64,000 nucleotides of DNA. It comes from Sclerotinia nivalis. Lineage: Eukaryota > Ascomycota > Leotiomycetes > Helotiales > Sclerotiniaceae. The stretch's first letter is position 1. Each line of letters starts with the position of its first letter. The position numbers were made by a program, and so were the translations under genes. The stretch is from contig JAPEIS010000005.1 of the NCBI GenBank assembly GCA_029531795.1, forward strand, positions 1,982,001-2,046,000, in the 5' to 3' direction. A model generated the notes under the pieces. The model had not been told where the DNA came from. It saw only the letters and a program-made list of their open reading frames with translations, and did no database searches. This document shows positions 34,689 to 46,069 of this stretch, piece after piece.

Positions 34689-35816
34689 ATGTCGCCATCG
34701 AGCGATGCACCCAAAATTTCCATGAAGGGTTTCTCCTTGGGCGCAACATCCAAAAATGGTTCCGCGAAACCAAATGGCAGTCCACAGCCTAAATCCGGTT
34801 TAGGAAAGCGACCTAGAAACTCTTTCGCGCACGATGACGAAGATTCCGAGGATTCGGATTATGGCGCAAGTGCGAGAAGAGGAAAACATGAGGCTGTTAC
34901 TGGGTTTGCGGATGGGGGTGTAATTAAAGAGGGGGAAGAGAAGAGAGTGACGGCTCCACTGGTTATTCCGAAGCAAGAGAATAGGGATTGGAAGGGAGAG
35001 GCAAGAGACAGGAAAGGAAGAGGAGGAGCAGGAGCGTCAAGAGGGAGGAATTTGTTACCGGAGGAGGAGCAGAAAAGGAAGGCTGGGGAAGGGAAAGATG
35101 AGGCTGCGGATGTTGTTAATGGGAATGACTCGGAGATCAAATGGGGATTAACTGTGAAGACTAAGATCAAGGAGGAATCAAATAATGATGAGGGGACAAT
35201 TGAGCAGACGATGAAAGTAGAAGAAGTGGAAAAGAAGCCAAAGTCAAAAACAGAAGATGAGCTGGCAGTTGAGGCGTTGATGGGCTTGGATTCGAAAAGA
35301 AACGGGCCAGATTTGATTATCCCTTCTGTGAATGGGAATGGACATGGCAATGAATTGGCTATGGAAGAAGATGCGTATAGGAAAGCTATTGCATCAGCAC
35401 CTGATGTTTCGACATTAGAAGATTACGAGGCGGTACCGGTGGAAGAATTCGGAGCGGCGCTATTACGAGGGATGGGCTGGGATGGCAAAGAGAGAAAGGG
35501 TGGTGGAAAGGAGGTAAAGAGGAGACAGAATTTACTAGGCCTAGGAGCAAAAGAACTAAAAGATGCAGAAGAATTAGGGGCTTGGGTGCAGAAGACTGAT
35601 GCTAAAAGATTACGACCTGGAGGGTCATCTCATTCACATAGAGGGAGTGATAGGGACAAGAAGAAAATGGGTGATTACGCTAGGGAGAGAGATGAAAGAA
35701 GTCATCGTAGAGATAGAGACGAGGGTCGAGACAGGGAAAGGGAAAGGGACAGAGAACGTGATCGTGACAGGTCATATAGGAGGGATAGGGATTATTATAG
35801 AGACCACAGGAGATGA
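34689..35816 (+). CDS. SPP2: Pre-mRNA-splicing factor Spp2 (G-patch protein)
   Basis: A single exon of 375 residues. It starts ISMKGFSLG, the short N-terminal motif shared by fungal Spp2 proteins. A charged disordered region with DEDSEDSDYG and a KPKSKTEDELAVEALMG motif follows. The G-patch comes next, at about 247-268 (VEEFGAALLRGMGWDGKER), which in this family recruits and activates the DEAH helicase Prp2. Then come RRQNLLGLGAKEL and AWVQ, and finally an Arg/Asp-repeat tail (about 315-375, RDRE/RDRD units). It acts in the nucleus at the step from activated to catalytically active spliceosome. No intron. The next gene starts 750 bp downstream. Confidence 0.9.
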   Translation: MSPSSDAPKISMKGFSLGATSKNGSAKPNGSPQPKSGLGKRPRNSFAHDDEDSEDSDYGASARRGKHEAVTGFADGGVIKEGEEKRVTAPLVIPKQENRDWKGEARDRKGRGGAGASRGRNLLPEEEQKRKAGEGKDEAADVVNGNDSEIKWGLTVKTKIKEESNNDEGTIEQTMKVEEVEKKPKSKTEDELAVEALMGLDSKRNGPDLIIPSVNGNGHGNELAMEEDAYRKAIASAPDVSTLEDYEAVPVEEFGAALLRGMGWDGKERKGGGKEVKRRQNLLGLGAKELKDAEELGAWVQKTDAKRLRPGGSSHSHRGSDRDKKKMGDYARERDERSHRRDRDEGRDRERERDRERDRDRSYRRDRDYYRDHRR

Positions 35817-36572
35817 TAAATTCGCTCAGACGTAGTGCACGGAATAACGAAAATCATCCCATCATCGGGGCCACACAAGAATCGTGTATAGTAATAGCTA
35901 TGGGCGGAAAGGGGGAAAAAATCGATTGTTCATGAGGTAATGCAAGATTACGTTGTAGAACAAGTTTCCGGCAGTCCCGGGCGGCGGAATCAGGGAATAA
36001 CTTGATATGCTTGCTTTGTCAATATTACATTTTACCTGCGATTGACGACAATACCCTCCTATTCGCTACACCAATGAATCTTTTCAGGTGCCGGCATTAA
36101 GCATGCATATGCATATCAGGTAAACTTAAACGTATCGCAAGATACCATTGGAAGAAATACTGACCGTTGAACGAAAATGCCTCGGTAAATAAGGTCTTTC
36201 CACCAAGTAAAGGACTTAAAATTACAGGGAAATTTATCACGCCCTTTAGCGGGGGAATTGTGAACATTGATGATTGAAAATTCAAGGTCCTTCAGTGGTA
36301 CCCCCCCCCCCCCCATTCCCATCAGTTCATTTCCCCACTATGATGGATCTACATGCTCAGACGGGTGTCTCAGCTTGGGCCATTATTGTAATACCACGTA
36401 TCAGCGAAAAATCATTTTCTTCAATTGTATTTACGGCCTCGGAGTCGACGGAGAATATAATATGTGCGCTCACTCATGTAGTAAAGATTACAAATAGCTC
36501 GCTGGGTCGTTCCTCAATTGCTCTCACACCCAACTCAGATCCTCAAGATTCTTGTATCCTTTCTATTCCAAC
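35817..36572. other. Intergenic region with poly-C tract
   Basis: About 750 bp upstream of the P450 gene. A pure C run lies at about 36301-36314. Short frames here have no protein features. Confidence 0.5.
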
Positions 36573-38741
36573 ATGGAAATCTCCACGGGCACAATTTTGG
36601 GTTATTCTACCAAGTCAATAGTTGTAATCATCTTGGCTTCTTATGTCACCCATCTCATTGTCGGCGGCATAATCCAATCACATCGTCGTCGTATTAAAGC
36701 TAAGAAGCTCAATTGTTTAAAGCCACCCGCCTTGAAGAACAAACTTCCCTTAGGCATTGACCAGGTGACTCGATCTATTAACGCTCTCGCGGCGAATGCC
36801 TTCCCTCCCGACTCTCAAAAGAAACACGAGGAAGTCAATGCTCTCACCTATAGCACTTCAGTTCTTGGCAGGGATGGCTTCTCAACTATCGACGAAAATA
36901 ACATCAAAGCCATACTCGGAACACAGTTCCATGATTTCGATTTGGGCTCAGAAAGACGCGACAACGGGGCGCCATTCCTAGGCGTTGGTATATTCACACA
37001 AGATGGGAAAGATTGGGAACATTCGAGAGCACTCCTGAGACCACAATTCGCGAGGGATAATCTTAGTGATCTAGAGATGGAAGAGCGACATTTCCAGGTT
37101 TTGTTGAAGGCTTTACCTAAAATAGGACAAAATGGTTGGTCAGGCAAAGTGGATATACAACCATTACTGTTTCGATTCACGTTAGACACGGCAACGGATT
37201 TTCTATTGGGCCAGAGTGTCGAGAGCCAGCTTTCGGGAATGAAAGCTGATTCTGGCGCGGAGGGTAAGGAGATGGAGGTAGAAGCTTTTGCGAGGGCATT
37301 CGATAGTGCTACCTTAGCCCTGTCGAAAAGAGCAAGATTTGGTCCATATAGTGTGCGTATGACTCGCTTCCTAGCTTCACATTCCCCAATCTCCAAGGCG
37401 CTTTGAACGCCTCATTTTCTGTATTATCTTCACCTCTTACTACAGCCCAAGTCATCCACCCCCTCTTTTCGAAATTCCCCTGTGGCAGGATGTCCGATAG
37501 TTCGGACTGCAGTTCAACAATGAGAAGATTTTGATGTCTGAATTCGTTTGAAAGGAATTCAATCTTCGAAATCATTTCAATTCTTTCAAAGCTCTCCCTT
37601 GGTCTGCTAATCCGGACTACTAAATATCATGCCCTAAAATCGGCGGTTACTGACTATCTCATATTTTAGTGGCTGGTATGGCCAGAAGGATTCAGGAAGG
37701 CTATCTCGGTTTCCCATAGATTCCTCGATCGGATCATTGCCGAAAATTTAGAGAAGATTAAGGCTTCAGGAAAAGTTGAGAAGCCAGACCGCTACGTCTT
37801 CTTCGAAGCCTTGGCAGAGCAAACACAGGATCCGATAGAACTACGCGCACAGGTATTAAACATTCTGCTCGCGGGTCGCGATACAACTTCGTCACTTCTT
37901 GGCTTTACCATCCTCACACTTGCCCGAGACCCCGAGCGATACAAAAAATTGCGAGAGATTATCTTGAACGAATTTGGAACTTTCAATGATCCAAAGGATA
38001 TCACGTTCATGCATATCAAGGCCTGTCAATATCTTCAATGGGTCTTAAAAGAATCCCTGAGATTGTATCCACTAGTGCCATGGAACTTCAGAGTAGCGAA
38101 TAAAGATACGACTTTACCGCGTGGTGGAGGCAAGGATGGAAAGAGTAAGATTTTTGTGAAAAAGGGGTCGGTGGTTGAGTATCATGTTTATTCTTTGCAT
38201 AGGCGAGAGGATATTTGGGGCGAGGATGCGAATGAGTTCATACCGGAGAGATGGGACGGGAAGAAGGTGGGTTGGGAATACTTGCCGGTATGTTCACTGA
38301 AGTCCTTTTTCTTGCTTTATGATATATTCCTATTCCTTTTCATTTTCTTCCCTCTTTTCTACTCTACAGGCCTTCTATCAATTCAAGATTAGTTGAGACA
38401 TTGAAATGCTCTGGGGGAAGTAATCAATTACTTCTTTCCCCATTTGAAGCATCTATCCAGTTATCATCGGTTCATAGATTGAGATGTCCATGAAGGAGTG
38501 TTGAAACCGTATATCATGATTACGAACTCACACTGACATGGCAACACAGTTCAACGGAGGACCACGTATCTGTATAGGACAACAATATGCACTTACGGAA
38601 GCAGGTCTCTTTATTATTAGAATCTTGCAGAAGTTTGATCAAATGGAAAGTGTGGATAAGGATGAGATCACGTTTAATTTGACGGCGACCATGTGTAGTG
38701 GGATTGGGGTTAAGCTTAGGTTGCATGAGGCGAAGGCTTAG
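36573..38741 (+). CDS. Cytochrome P450, CYP52-like (alkane/fatty-acid hydroxylase type)
   Basis: Three exons, 36573-37352, 37670-38287 and 38550-38741, join in frame to 529 residues. An N-terminal membrane anchor lies at about 15-35. The I-helix oxygen motif AGRDTT is at 328-333, the K-helix ESLR at 388-391, an ERW motif (FIPERWDGK) follows, and the heme loop FNGGPRICIGQQYALTE has the axial Cys474. The F-x-G-G-P-R-x-C-x-G-Q-Q-x-A-L-T-E pattern is that of CYP52/CYP539-type enzymes, which omega-hydroxylate n-alkanes or fatty acids in the ER with NADPH-P450 reductase. The two introns are unusually long for this window (317 and 262 bp); the first contains a MITE-like repeat (37488-37628). Splicing at these borders restores a complete protein. 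The substrate is inferred, not shown. Confidence 0.9.
37488..37628. repeat. MITE-like GTCCGGAC-core element inside P450 intron 1
   Basis: The left end GATGTCCGATAGTTCGGACT (from 37489) and the reverse complement of the right end (GATATTTAGTAGTCCGGATT) match at about 14 of 20 positions, giving imperfect terminal inverted repeats about 140 bp apart. The same left-end motif recurs at 19598-19623, 48321-48337 and 54796-54820. No target-site duplication could be settled. It explains why this intron is about 250 bp longer than typical. Confidence 0.5.
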
Positions 38742-39410
38742 AGAGGATGCAATGTACCTCTTTCGAAGAAAGGAATATTGGTATTGGTATTGCGTGACGG
38801 ATTGATCGGTGGCTACAGCTGTGAAATGAATTTATCTGGGATCTTGCGACTGGACATCTCTATCACGAGTTAAGATTTTGGTCATCGTCATCAGCACTCA
38901 TAGTTAACACACCTCCTGTATATATATGTATTTTCAGCTCTACTAGAATGGATTCTTTATTATCGTCTAATACACCTACCTTTCTTTTTGATTCATAAAT
39001 TTGCTATTTTTAATCTCTAATTTCCAAGCTCGAAGATTGATACAACCTAATATTCGAGCGCTAGCATCAGTTAATTAGAGTAATCAATGACTTGATGTAA
39101 AACTTACTACGTATTAATTACTATACTGCAGTTCAATCAAAATTTTATATAAGACAACATTATATATTCGAAATTTTGAAATTTTGAAAATTTTCAATTT
39201 CAAATTGATATAACTTTTAAACTAAAATGAAAAATAATATAATTTATTGTTTTCAAAATTCTATTATACTTAAATATTGTATTTAATCTTTGCAGGAATT
39301 CTATCACGAATTAAAATGGTGGGCGGTAGATAGATTTCAGAATTCTTACATTATCCAGGTTTACCGGTTTTGTCAGATGAATGTACCCCCCCCCCCCCCC
39401 CCCTTTTTTT
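38742..39410. other. Convergent intergenic region with poly-C/poly-T tract
   Basis: About 670 bp, AT-rich, between the 3' ends of the P450 gene and COQ10. It ends in a run of about 20 C followed by 9 T (about 39387-39413) immediately beside the COQ10 stop codon. It includes self-similar GAAATTTTGAAATTTTGAAA repeats near 39169-39190. Confidence 0.6.
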
Positions 39411-40169
39411 TTAAGCACCAAGTTTCTTCGCCGCACTAACTGCATGACCAAATGATGTCTTACTATCAATAGTACCCGCGCCAGGCCCATCCAACAACTT
39501 TCTAGCTCTCAACTCGAATGCCTCAATCATCTTCGGCGCTACTTGGGGCGCAACCGCTTTACTCAACGCCGTATATAATGGATTCGCAAATTGAAACTCA
39601 ACGACTAAATGCACCTCCGTTTGATCCCTCGGTTCATGTTCAGTCTTATCTGTTTGTGGTTGGCCGCTTGGTGGTTGGTAGTGGAAGGGTTTGAGAGACC
39701 AACGCGTGTTGAGACTTTGAAAAATACCGTTCGCAGCGGCAGGGCTATGATAGGTTTCCGAGTGATGGACGAGTTTGGATTCCGGAATCGATGTAACGGC
39801 GTCGCCGCTGAGAGCTTCCACAATCGTGCCCGGGACGCAGAGGAGCTTGGATGTGAAGGTTTCTTCAACGCCGGCCCAGCCAACGGTGAGATTTGCTTCG
39901 GCAGGCCATTTTTTGCCGTGGGAATCGGGCGCTGACCATTTTGTTACACGGGAGGAGGTGCAGTATGGAACGAAGGTGGAGTAGCTGTCGACGTCGGCGA
40001 TTAGGCTGTAGAGGGAAGAGGATTTGTAGGGTAGAATTCGTTTTTCGGTCAAAATCTGCGGTTCGGTGCCGGGTAGGGTAATGAAAGTTCGTTGGGTTGG
40101 GGCACAAAATGAACGAATGGCGGGTGTTGGGCGTAGTGTGCGGAGCATGCCTCTTATTGGGGTCGACAT
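39411..40169 (-). CDS. COQ10: Coenzyme Q-binding protein Coq10 (mitochondrial START-domain protein)
   Basis: A single exon of 252 residues from the ATG at 40169. The N-terminus (MSTPIRGMLRTLRPTPAIRS) is basic and Ser/Thr-rich, as expected of a mitochondrial presequence; an ATG at 40247 would add 26 residues and spoil it. The polyketide-cyclase/START-like fold is marked by KRILPYKSSSLYSLIADVD (preceded by the usual T-E), Y-x-x-FVPYCTSSRVTKW, LTVGWAGVEETFTSKL, LNTRWSLKPF, VHLVVEFQFANPLY and AFELRARKLL. Coq10 binds ubiquinone and is needed for its efficient respiratory use. A loop rich in Gln/Lys/Glu (about 170-190) is an insertion common in filamentous fungi. Confidence 0.92.
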   Translation of the reverse strand: MSTPIRGMLRTLRPTPAIRSFCAPTQRTFITLPGTEPQILTEKRILPYKSSSLYSLIADVDSYSTFVPYCTSSRVTKWSAPDSHGKKWPAEANLTVGWAGVEETFTSKLLCVPGTIVEALSGDAVTSIPESKLVHHSETYHSPAAANGIFQSLNTRWSLKPFHYQPPSGQPQTDKTEHEPRDQTEVHLVVEFQFANPLYTALSKAVAPQVAPKMIEAFELRARKLLDGPGAGTIDSKTSFGHAVSAAKKLGA

Positions 40170-40654
40170 TTTGAGATGATGGTAATTGAAATGTTGCGGG
40201 GTAAGAGGGACAAGATTGCGAGGATATAAATAAGCTGTTGATTTCAATTGAGGTTATGAGATTCGGAACTTCATAACTAAACAATTGGCCACAAGAATTG
40301 AAGTAACCCGAAAAGTTTGGAGCTGATTTAGCTCTGGTAGTACTTGGGTCGCTTTGTTCTGATCTGAAATTATCATGAGCGTCATTGAAAATATTCTGCC
40401 GCAATAAAATTCACCGCCTTCTGATTGGGAGATGTTCGAGATTTGGAGCAACAATAAATTTATCATTCTGTTGATTTCTTGTTTTTGAGGAGTTGACCTT
40501 AATCATTTATCATTATTACCTGGTACCAGTGATGTTACCTTGAACAAACTTGTAAGTCTTATATTTAATTTTCTCTTCCTCTTCCTCTTCCTCTTCCTCT
40601 TCCTCTTCCATATTCATTTTCACCTACCTTCCTTAATCGTCGTCCTCTTGAAAC
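40170..40654. other. Intergenic region upstream of COQ10
   Basis: About 485 bp between the divergent starts of COQ10 and a doubtful Ser/Thr-rich frame. It contains the TCTTCC microsatellite at 40574-40609. Confidence 0.45.
40574..40609. repeat. (TCTTCC)6 microsatellite
   Basis: Six perfect copies of a pyrimidine hexanucleotide, 36 bp, about 45 bp upstream of the Ser/Thr-rich frame, so it could be part of a CT-rich promoter tract. Confidence 0.95.
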
Positions 40655-41113
40655 ATGCCTTCCTCATCTCCTCCTACTTCATATTCGTCCCATCTTCCAT
40701 TTGAGAATGTAACCATGGAAAGTTACAATACTGGATATACTATGCTGTGCACAGATTCTGTCGTGTCAACTTACATTTCAGCTCTTAATTCCTGGACAAC
40801 CTTTACTCCGGCAACATGCTCATATAATAGATCTCTCACTGCTACTACGAATCCATCTCCAACATTGGCTATCACTATCACTTCTACTGAAATTACAACT
40901 GCATCACCTCAAGAAACACCTCTAAATGATGTATCGACAGTCACGGAATTCAGTAGCACTGCGATAACTACTACCGTCACTCGTAGTGTGAGTACAAGTT
41001 CTCAGACGAGCAATGCACCAAAAGGGACCTTGGAATTTGGGCCATCCAGTCTATCCGGGGTAACCGGTCTGGGTTGGATACTTTACTTCAGCTACAAACT
41101 CCTTCATCGATAA
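40655..41113 (+). CDS. Doubtful Ser/Thr-rich hypothetical protein
   Basis: An open frame of 152 residues, about 40% Ser/Thr, with no Lys/Arg-rich blocks and a hydrophobic stretch near the C-terminus (VTGLGWILYFSYKLL). Such composition occurs in fungal cell-surface (O-mannosylated) proteins, but there is no signal peptide at the N-terminus and the C-terminal hydrophobic segment is followed by a basic end rather than a GPI site. A CT-rich tract upstream fits a promoter. It could be a real small gene, an exon of a larger one, or chance. I recognise no family. Confidence 0.3.
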   Translation: MPSSSPPTSYSSHLPFENVTMESYNTGYTMLCTDSVVSTYISALNSWTTFTPATCSYNRSLTATTNPSPTLAITITSTEITTASPQETPLNDVSTVTEFSSTAITTTVTRSVSTSSQTSNAPKGTLEFGPSSLSGVTGLGWILYFSYKLLHR

Positions 41114-41538
41114 ATGACAGCCATGACAGTTTCAATTCAGTGAAGTCAGTGAAGGATTTCATCAGCCGAGCGCAAACAACAAATTCAGATGAAAGTCAAG
41201 TTAACATTAACCATCAACCAAACAACCAAACAACCAAAGCAGTAACAGGAGCGCATATACATTCATTTTCACATAGCATCTCACGATATTTGAGCCTCTC
41301 GTCGTACCTTCCCACCGAGTTACGGAATAATCGGATAAGTTTCTTCCATGATGACATATTCTGATTGGTGCGGATAAACATGGATAAAGTCATCGCGGGG
41401 GTCGCTGCCAGAGTGGGGTGATGAACGAAGCACAGCTCGAAACTACACATCTCACCAATCCTTCAATTTAAATCTTCATTCACAAAATAAGCGCGTTAAA
41501 ATTCGAAAAAATTTCGACCTCAGTAATCCTCAAGCACC
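41114..41538. other. Intergenic region upstream of xylitol dehydrogenase
   Basis: About 425 bp. A short open frame continues to 41364 but looks non-coding. The promoter of the dehydrogenase should lie here. Confidence 0.4.
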
Positions 41539-42864
41539 ATGGCAGATATATCAGGAAAAAGTGTAAGAAATACTAAGCATATCCAGCTCTTATTCTAAGA
41601 ATCTTTCTAATTTGTTGTCCTTTACAGAACAAATCTTTCGTTCTCGAAAAGCCTTTTTCGGTGAAATTCGAAGAACGCCCAGTTCCAAAGCTCGAATCTG
41701 AACACGATGTCCTCATTGCCATAAACTATACCGGTATCTGTGGATCAGATGTTCATTACTGGGTTGAGGGAGCGATTGGTCCTTTTGTTGTGAAAGATCC
41801 CATGGTATTAGGCCATGAATCTGCAGGTACAATCGTCAGCGTGGGTTCAGCCGTCAAAACTCTTAAGGTTGGCGATCGTATAGCCCTTGAGCCTGGTTAT
41901 CCATGTCGCCGTTGCCCTGCCTGTCTTTCCGGTCACTACAACCTCTGTCCGGAAATGCACTTTGCGGCCACTCCTCCAATCAACGGAACTCTTGCTGGAT
42001 TTTACTCATCTCCAGCAGACTTCTGTTACAAACTTCCCGAGCACGTCTCACTCCAAGAAGGTGCTTTAATGGAGCCTCTTGCGGTAGCAGTTCACATCTG
42101 CAAACAAGCTGTTATCACCCCAGGGCAATCTGTTGTGGTAATGGGAGCAGGTCCTGTCGGTCTGCTATGTATGGCAGTAGCTCGCGCATACGGAGCATCC
42201 ACCATTGTCGCAGCTGATATTCAATCCACTCGTCTCGAATTTGCGAAATCCTTCGCTGCCACTCATACCTTCACCCCTCAGCGAGTTTCCGCCGCAGAAA
42301 ATGCATCAAATCTGAAATCAGAGGTTGGACTGCCAGAGGGTGCCGACGTTGTAATTGAGTAAGCTTAATCCACTCTCTAAAATATTTTCCTCAGTACCTA
42401 ATTTATTCCCCAATGTCAACTCCGACTTTTCGTTTCCATGTACAACTCCTTTTTCTTTCCAACATAAGTTTAATTCTTTATTTTCCTTATTCTCCTCCAA
42501 AACCATTTATTGATAGGCATTACTAACTCTTCGATCTTACAGTGCGTCAGGAGCAGAACCCTCCATCCAAACGTCTATAAATGTCGTACGCCGCGGAGGA
42601 ACATATGTCCAAGGTGGAATGGGCAAACCAGACATCAATTTCCCAATTATGGAGTTGTGCACCAAGGAAATTACAGCCAAAGGAAGTTTCAGATATGGAA
42701 GTGGAGATTACGCTCTCGCAGTGCAACTGGTGAGCAGTGGAAATGTGGATGTGAAAAGGTTGATTACTGGGGTAGTTCAGTTTGAGGATGCAGAGGAGGC
42801 TTTCAAGAGTGTGAAAGAAGGAAAAGGCATCAAGGTCTTGATCAAGGGTCCAAATGAAAAGTGA
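41539..42864 (+). CDS. xdhA: NAD-dependent xylitol dehydrogenase (D-xylulose reductase)
   Basis: Three exons, 41539-41562 (only MADISGKS), 41628-42358 and 42543-42864, join in frame to 358 residues. It is a zinc-dependent medium-chain dehydrogenase: catalytic-zinc motif [10 protein letters not shown] and GHESAG, structural-zinc cysteines in [16 protein letters not shown], nucleotide fold GAGPVG, and an Asp in VAADIQ at the end of beta-2, which favours NAD over NADP. The sequence around [13 protein letters not shown] and [14 protein letters not shown] is that of fungal xylitol dehydrogenases, which oxidise xylitol to D-xylulose in the cytosolic pentose pathway. L-arabinitol or sorbitol dehydrogenase is the alternative. 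The second intron (184 bp) is longer than usual and ends after TACTAAC. Confidence 0.88.
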
Positions 42865-43435
42865 ATATTATGGACGTTGTAATGTATGGAGCAGGAGTCG
42901 GTGTTTTGGGTGATGAAGGGGCAATGATTGGTGGGTGGGGAGCTACGGGGACTCAAGATACCCGATCTGATGTGCCAGAAATGACGAAATATAAGGGCCT
43001 CCTTACTTTTAGCAAGTGTATTTATTGTATGTATGTAATCAATTAAATCTATATATGTCCCTTGCTTTCGTATGTCCACCTCATCAGAGCTTGGTGGGAC
43101 GAGTTGTGTTCAAGTCCATCACCCACTGGGCCGCTCACTGGAGCAGGTATCCAAGTAAAATTGTCCACCAAAATGGCTTCGGAGCTCCCACCTCGTGTAG
43201 AAGTATACTTGTATGATCCGCTCATTTCTACTTCTTAAAAATATATTGAATATGGAAAGGTAAATAAATCTCCTTATTTTTCAATGAAGGAATTCCCACA
43301 GCTAGCTATCATGAATATAATCTTAACCTCATAAAATCATCATAAAATCCTCATAAAATCTTTATATAAGCGAGAATCCGAATCAAAAACAAAAGAAAAT
43401 ACATCTACAACGGCCTGACCTCAGGAACGACCCAT
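42865..43435. other. Convergent intergenic region
   Basis: About 570 bp between the 3' ends of xylitol dehydrogenase and beta-mannosidase. It has short CATAAAATC direct repeats (43329-43362) and no coding signal. Confidence 0.5.
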
Positions 43436-46069
43436 CTACAGCATCCCCAGATATCGAACCCCAATCTCCGTCCCCTCGCTCGCACCACCAACAGCCACCT
43501 TAACGACCTCTCCCGGCACAATATCCACCAAATTATCCTCAAACCTCACCTTTTCATCATCGCACTCGAGAGCTACGCCCTTAATCGGTACTTCGCTGCT
43601 GATTTCTACGATCTTGTTATCTTTCGATAGGGTCGCTTGGAGGTTTTGGGGTTTTTGTAAGTGTACGTATTTTAACGGTTCGGGCCAGTTGATGTAGCGG
43701 GCGATTTGGACACCGGCTTGGATTAGATAGGCTGCGATGACGGTGCGGGATTCTTGGTCTGCGTTTGGTTTTTGCACGGGAACGTCCATGGCGATGATTT
43801 CGGTGGAGCGGTTTTCGGGTAGGAGGAGTGCGGATGCTATGGTCTTGGAAAATGTTTCTTGGCCGGTTATGACATCGAAGGCTTTGACTACTACGTCGGC
43901 GGTGATATCTTCGAGACCTAGATTGGAACCCCAGATTTCGATTTGCGTGGTTTTGGTGAGATGGGCGCGGGTGTATTTGTCTTTTGGGACGATATGCTCT
44001 TTTCGTGTGATGCCGAGGGATATGGGGGCCATTTCGCGCTTGACGGTGTAGTAGGCGTGTTTTGGACGGAGATAGTAGTCGACGATTGCCCAGGATGTTA
44101 CGGGCCAGCAATCGTTGATTTGCCAGACTAGGGCACCTCCACAGTATTCTTTTCCTGGACCTTTCCATTGGCGTTTCCATAGCCGATAGGCACTGGCTAA
44201 GCACTCGGCTTGCATGAGTTGTGTGGAATAGACGAATTGTTCGAGAGGGTCGGGGGCGTAGCGAAAGTTTTCAACTAGATAGAGGGCTATACGACGTTCA
44301 TGTCCGTCGGCTTTATTGTGGAAATCGACGGTAGAGGATTGCGCGAAACGATCGGGATCATCTTTGCCTAGCGGGAGAAATGCCTCTATGGTTTTGATAT
44401 TGGGAAATGCTTCCATGCCAAATTCTGAGACGAATCGTCCAACGAGCTTGTCAAAGTTTTGGTATTTCTCTTGAGAACCGTGCCAAACATTCCATTGATG
44501 CAAATCACCGACGGTAGGATCTGTAGTTTTCTTTCCGCCCCAAGGACTACCATAGTGATAGTATGTATCTGGAATTAATTCAGTACAAGCATCCACCAGA
44601 ATTTTCTCATATATGTATCTTGCTGGGAAGTTGGTGTTTAACCAGCTCTCGGTGTCTTTATTTTCGAACTCGTATGTGAGACCTTCCGATTCTTGATATT
44701 GGTAATCCTCATTGTTACCAGCCCAGATAACGATGGAAGGATGGTGTCGGAGAAGTTTGACATTCTCCTCGGCTTCCTTCTTCACAGAAGTGAGGAAGTC
44801 TGGGAAAGCGGGATAATTTCCGCACCCGAACATGAAATCTTGCCATACCAGAATACCTAATTGATCACAAGCGTCATAAAATGCTTGCTCCTCAAATATT
44901 CCACCACCCCAGACTCGGATCATGAACTGATTTCCGTCTGCTACCAGCTTAACCCAGTCATAATACTTCTCTTTGCTAATCCGGGGAATAAAGTTATCAG
45001 CAGGGATCCAGTCACTACCACCACAAAAAATAGGAATGTTGTTGATCCTGAAGAAAAACGATGTTCCTGGCTGGCCTGTCAAAGAATCTTGTACTAGCTC
45101 TGCTCGGCGCAAGCCAAATCTCTTAGTCTGCGTAGATATACTTGTATCGTTATGAAGTAGAGTTGCGGTAAGATCATACAATGGCTGTTTGCCATATCTG
45201 ATCGGAAACCAGAGTGCCGGATTCTCTATTTTAAAGGCATGGGTAGCATGGCCTTCCACAGCATTAACCGTTTTAGTTGCAATGAGGTCGCCGTTCAGAG
45301 TGATATCGAACTTAACTTGCGAGCTCTCGCCTTGAACATCCGCCTTCGCAACGAGTTCTGCAGTTTTCAGTGATTTGTCCACATTGCTTGTGAAATAGAC
45401 GTCTGAGATGCGGGAGGTGAAAAGTTCAAGATTTATTGGTCGCCAGGGCCCGCAAGTCATGAGTGTTGGACCCCAATCCCATCCCTGAACGAAGTCAAAG
45501 TTAATGATCTATGGTACAATTCCATATAGCAGGTGCTTTTTACATACCCAGTGATATTGTGCTTTTCGAACAGCAAGTCTGGAAGTATCTCCATTCCAAC
45601 AGCCCCAATGATGATCCGGGTATTTCTCCACTATGGCACAACCTTTGAGATATGCGCTCTCAAATGTTATTTTTAGCTCATTCTCTCCCTCCCTTTTCAG
45701 GTAAGAAGTAACGTCAATCCGTTCTGGTATGAACATATTGTCCGTCTTCAGGATCTCCTTTCCATTTAACAGAACGGTGGCATATGTATCTAATCCATCA
45801 AATGCCACGACTACTTTGACGCTAGCTTTATCCTCTGATAATATGGCGGGCGATGAAAACGTTGTTCTGTATATCCAGGCAGTTTCACCGATCCATTGTA
45901 CGTCGTTCTCATTTTTGCCTATGAAAGGGTCTTGTATGATGCCATTGGCAATGAGGTCCAAGTGGACGTTTGTGGGAAATTGTGCGACAGGCAGGAATTT
46001 AGAATCTTCATTGTCCGCTTGTTTGAAGGTCCAATTATTATCAATTGGGATTATGGTATGCTGAGACAT
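43436..46069 (-). CDS. mndB: Beta-mannosidase, glycoside hydrolase family 2 (MndB type)
   Basis: Two exons, 46069-45548 and 45484-43436, joined across a 63-bp intron, give 856 residues, the normal size of the intracellular fungal MndB type. An N-terminal sugar-binding domain (about 10-180) includes the AQYHWGWDWGP motif formed across the intron. The catalytic barrel has the acid/base Glu433 in WAGNNEDY and the nucleophile Glu528 in VSEFGMEAF. No signal peptide is present, so the enzyme is probably cytosolic. It removes terminal beta-1,4-linked mannose from manno-oligosaccharides or N-glycan remnants. Its 3' end faces that of xylitol dehydrogenase. Confidence 0.93.
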
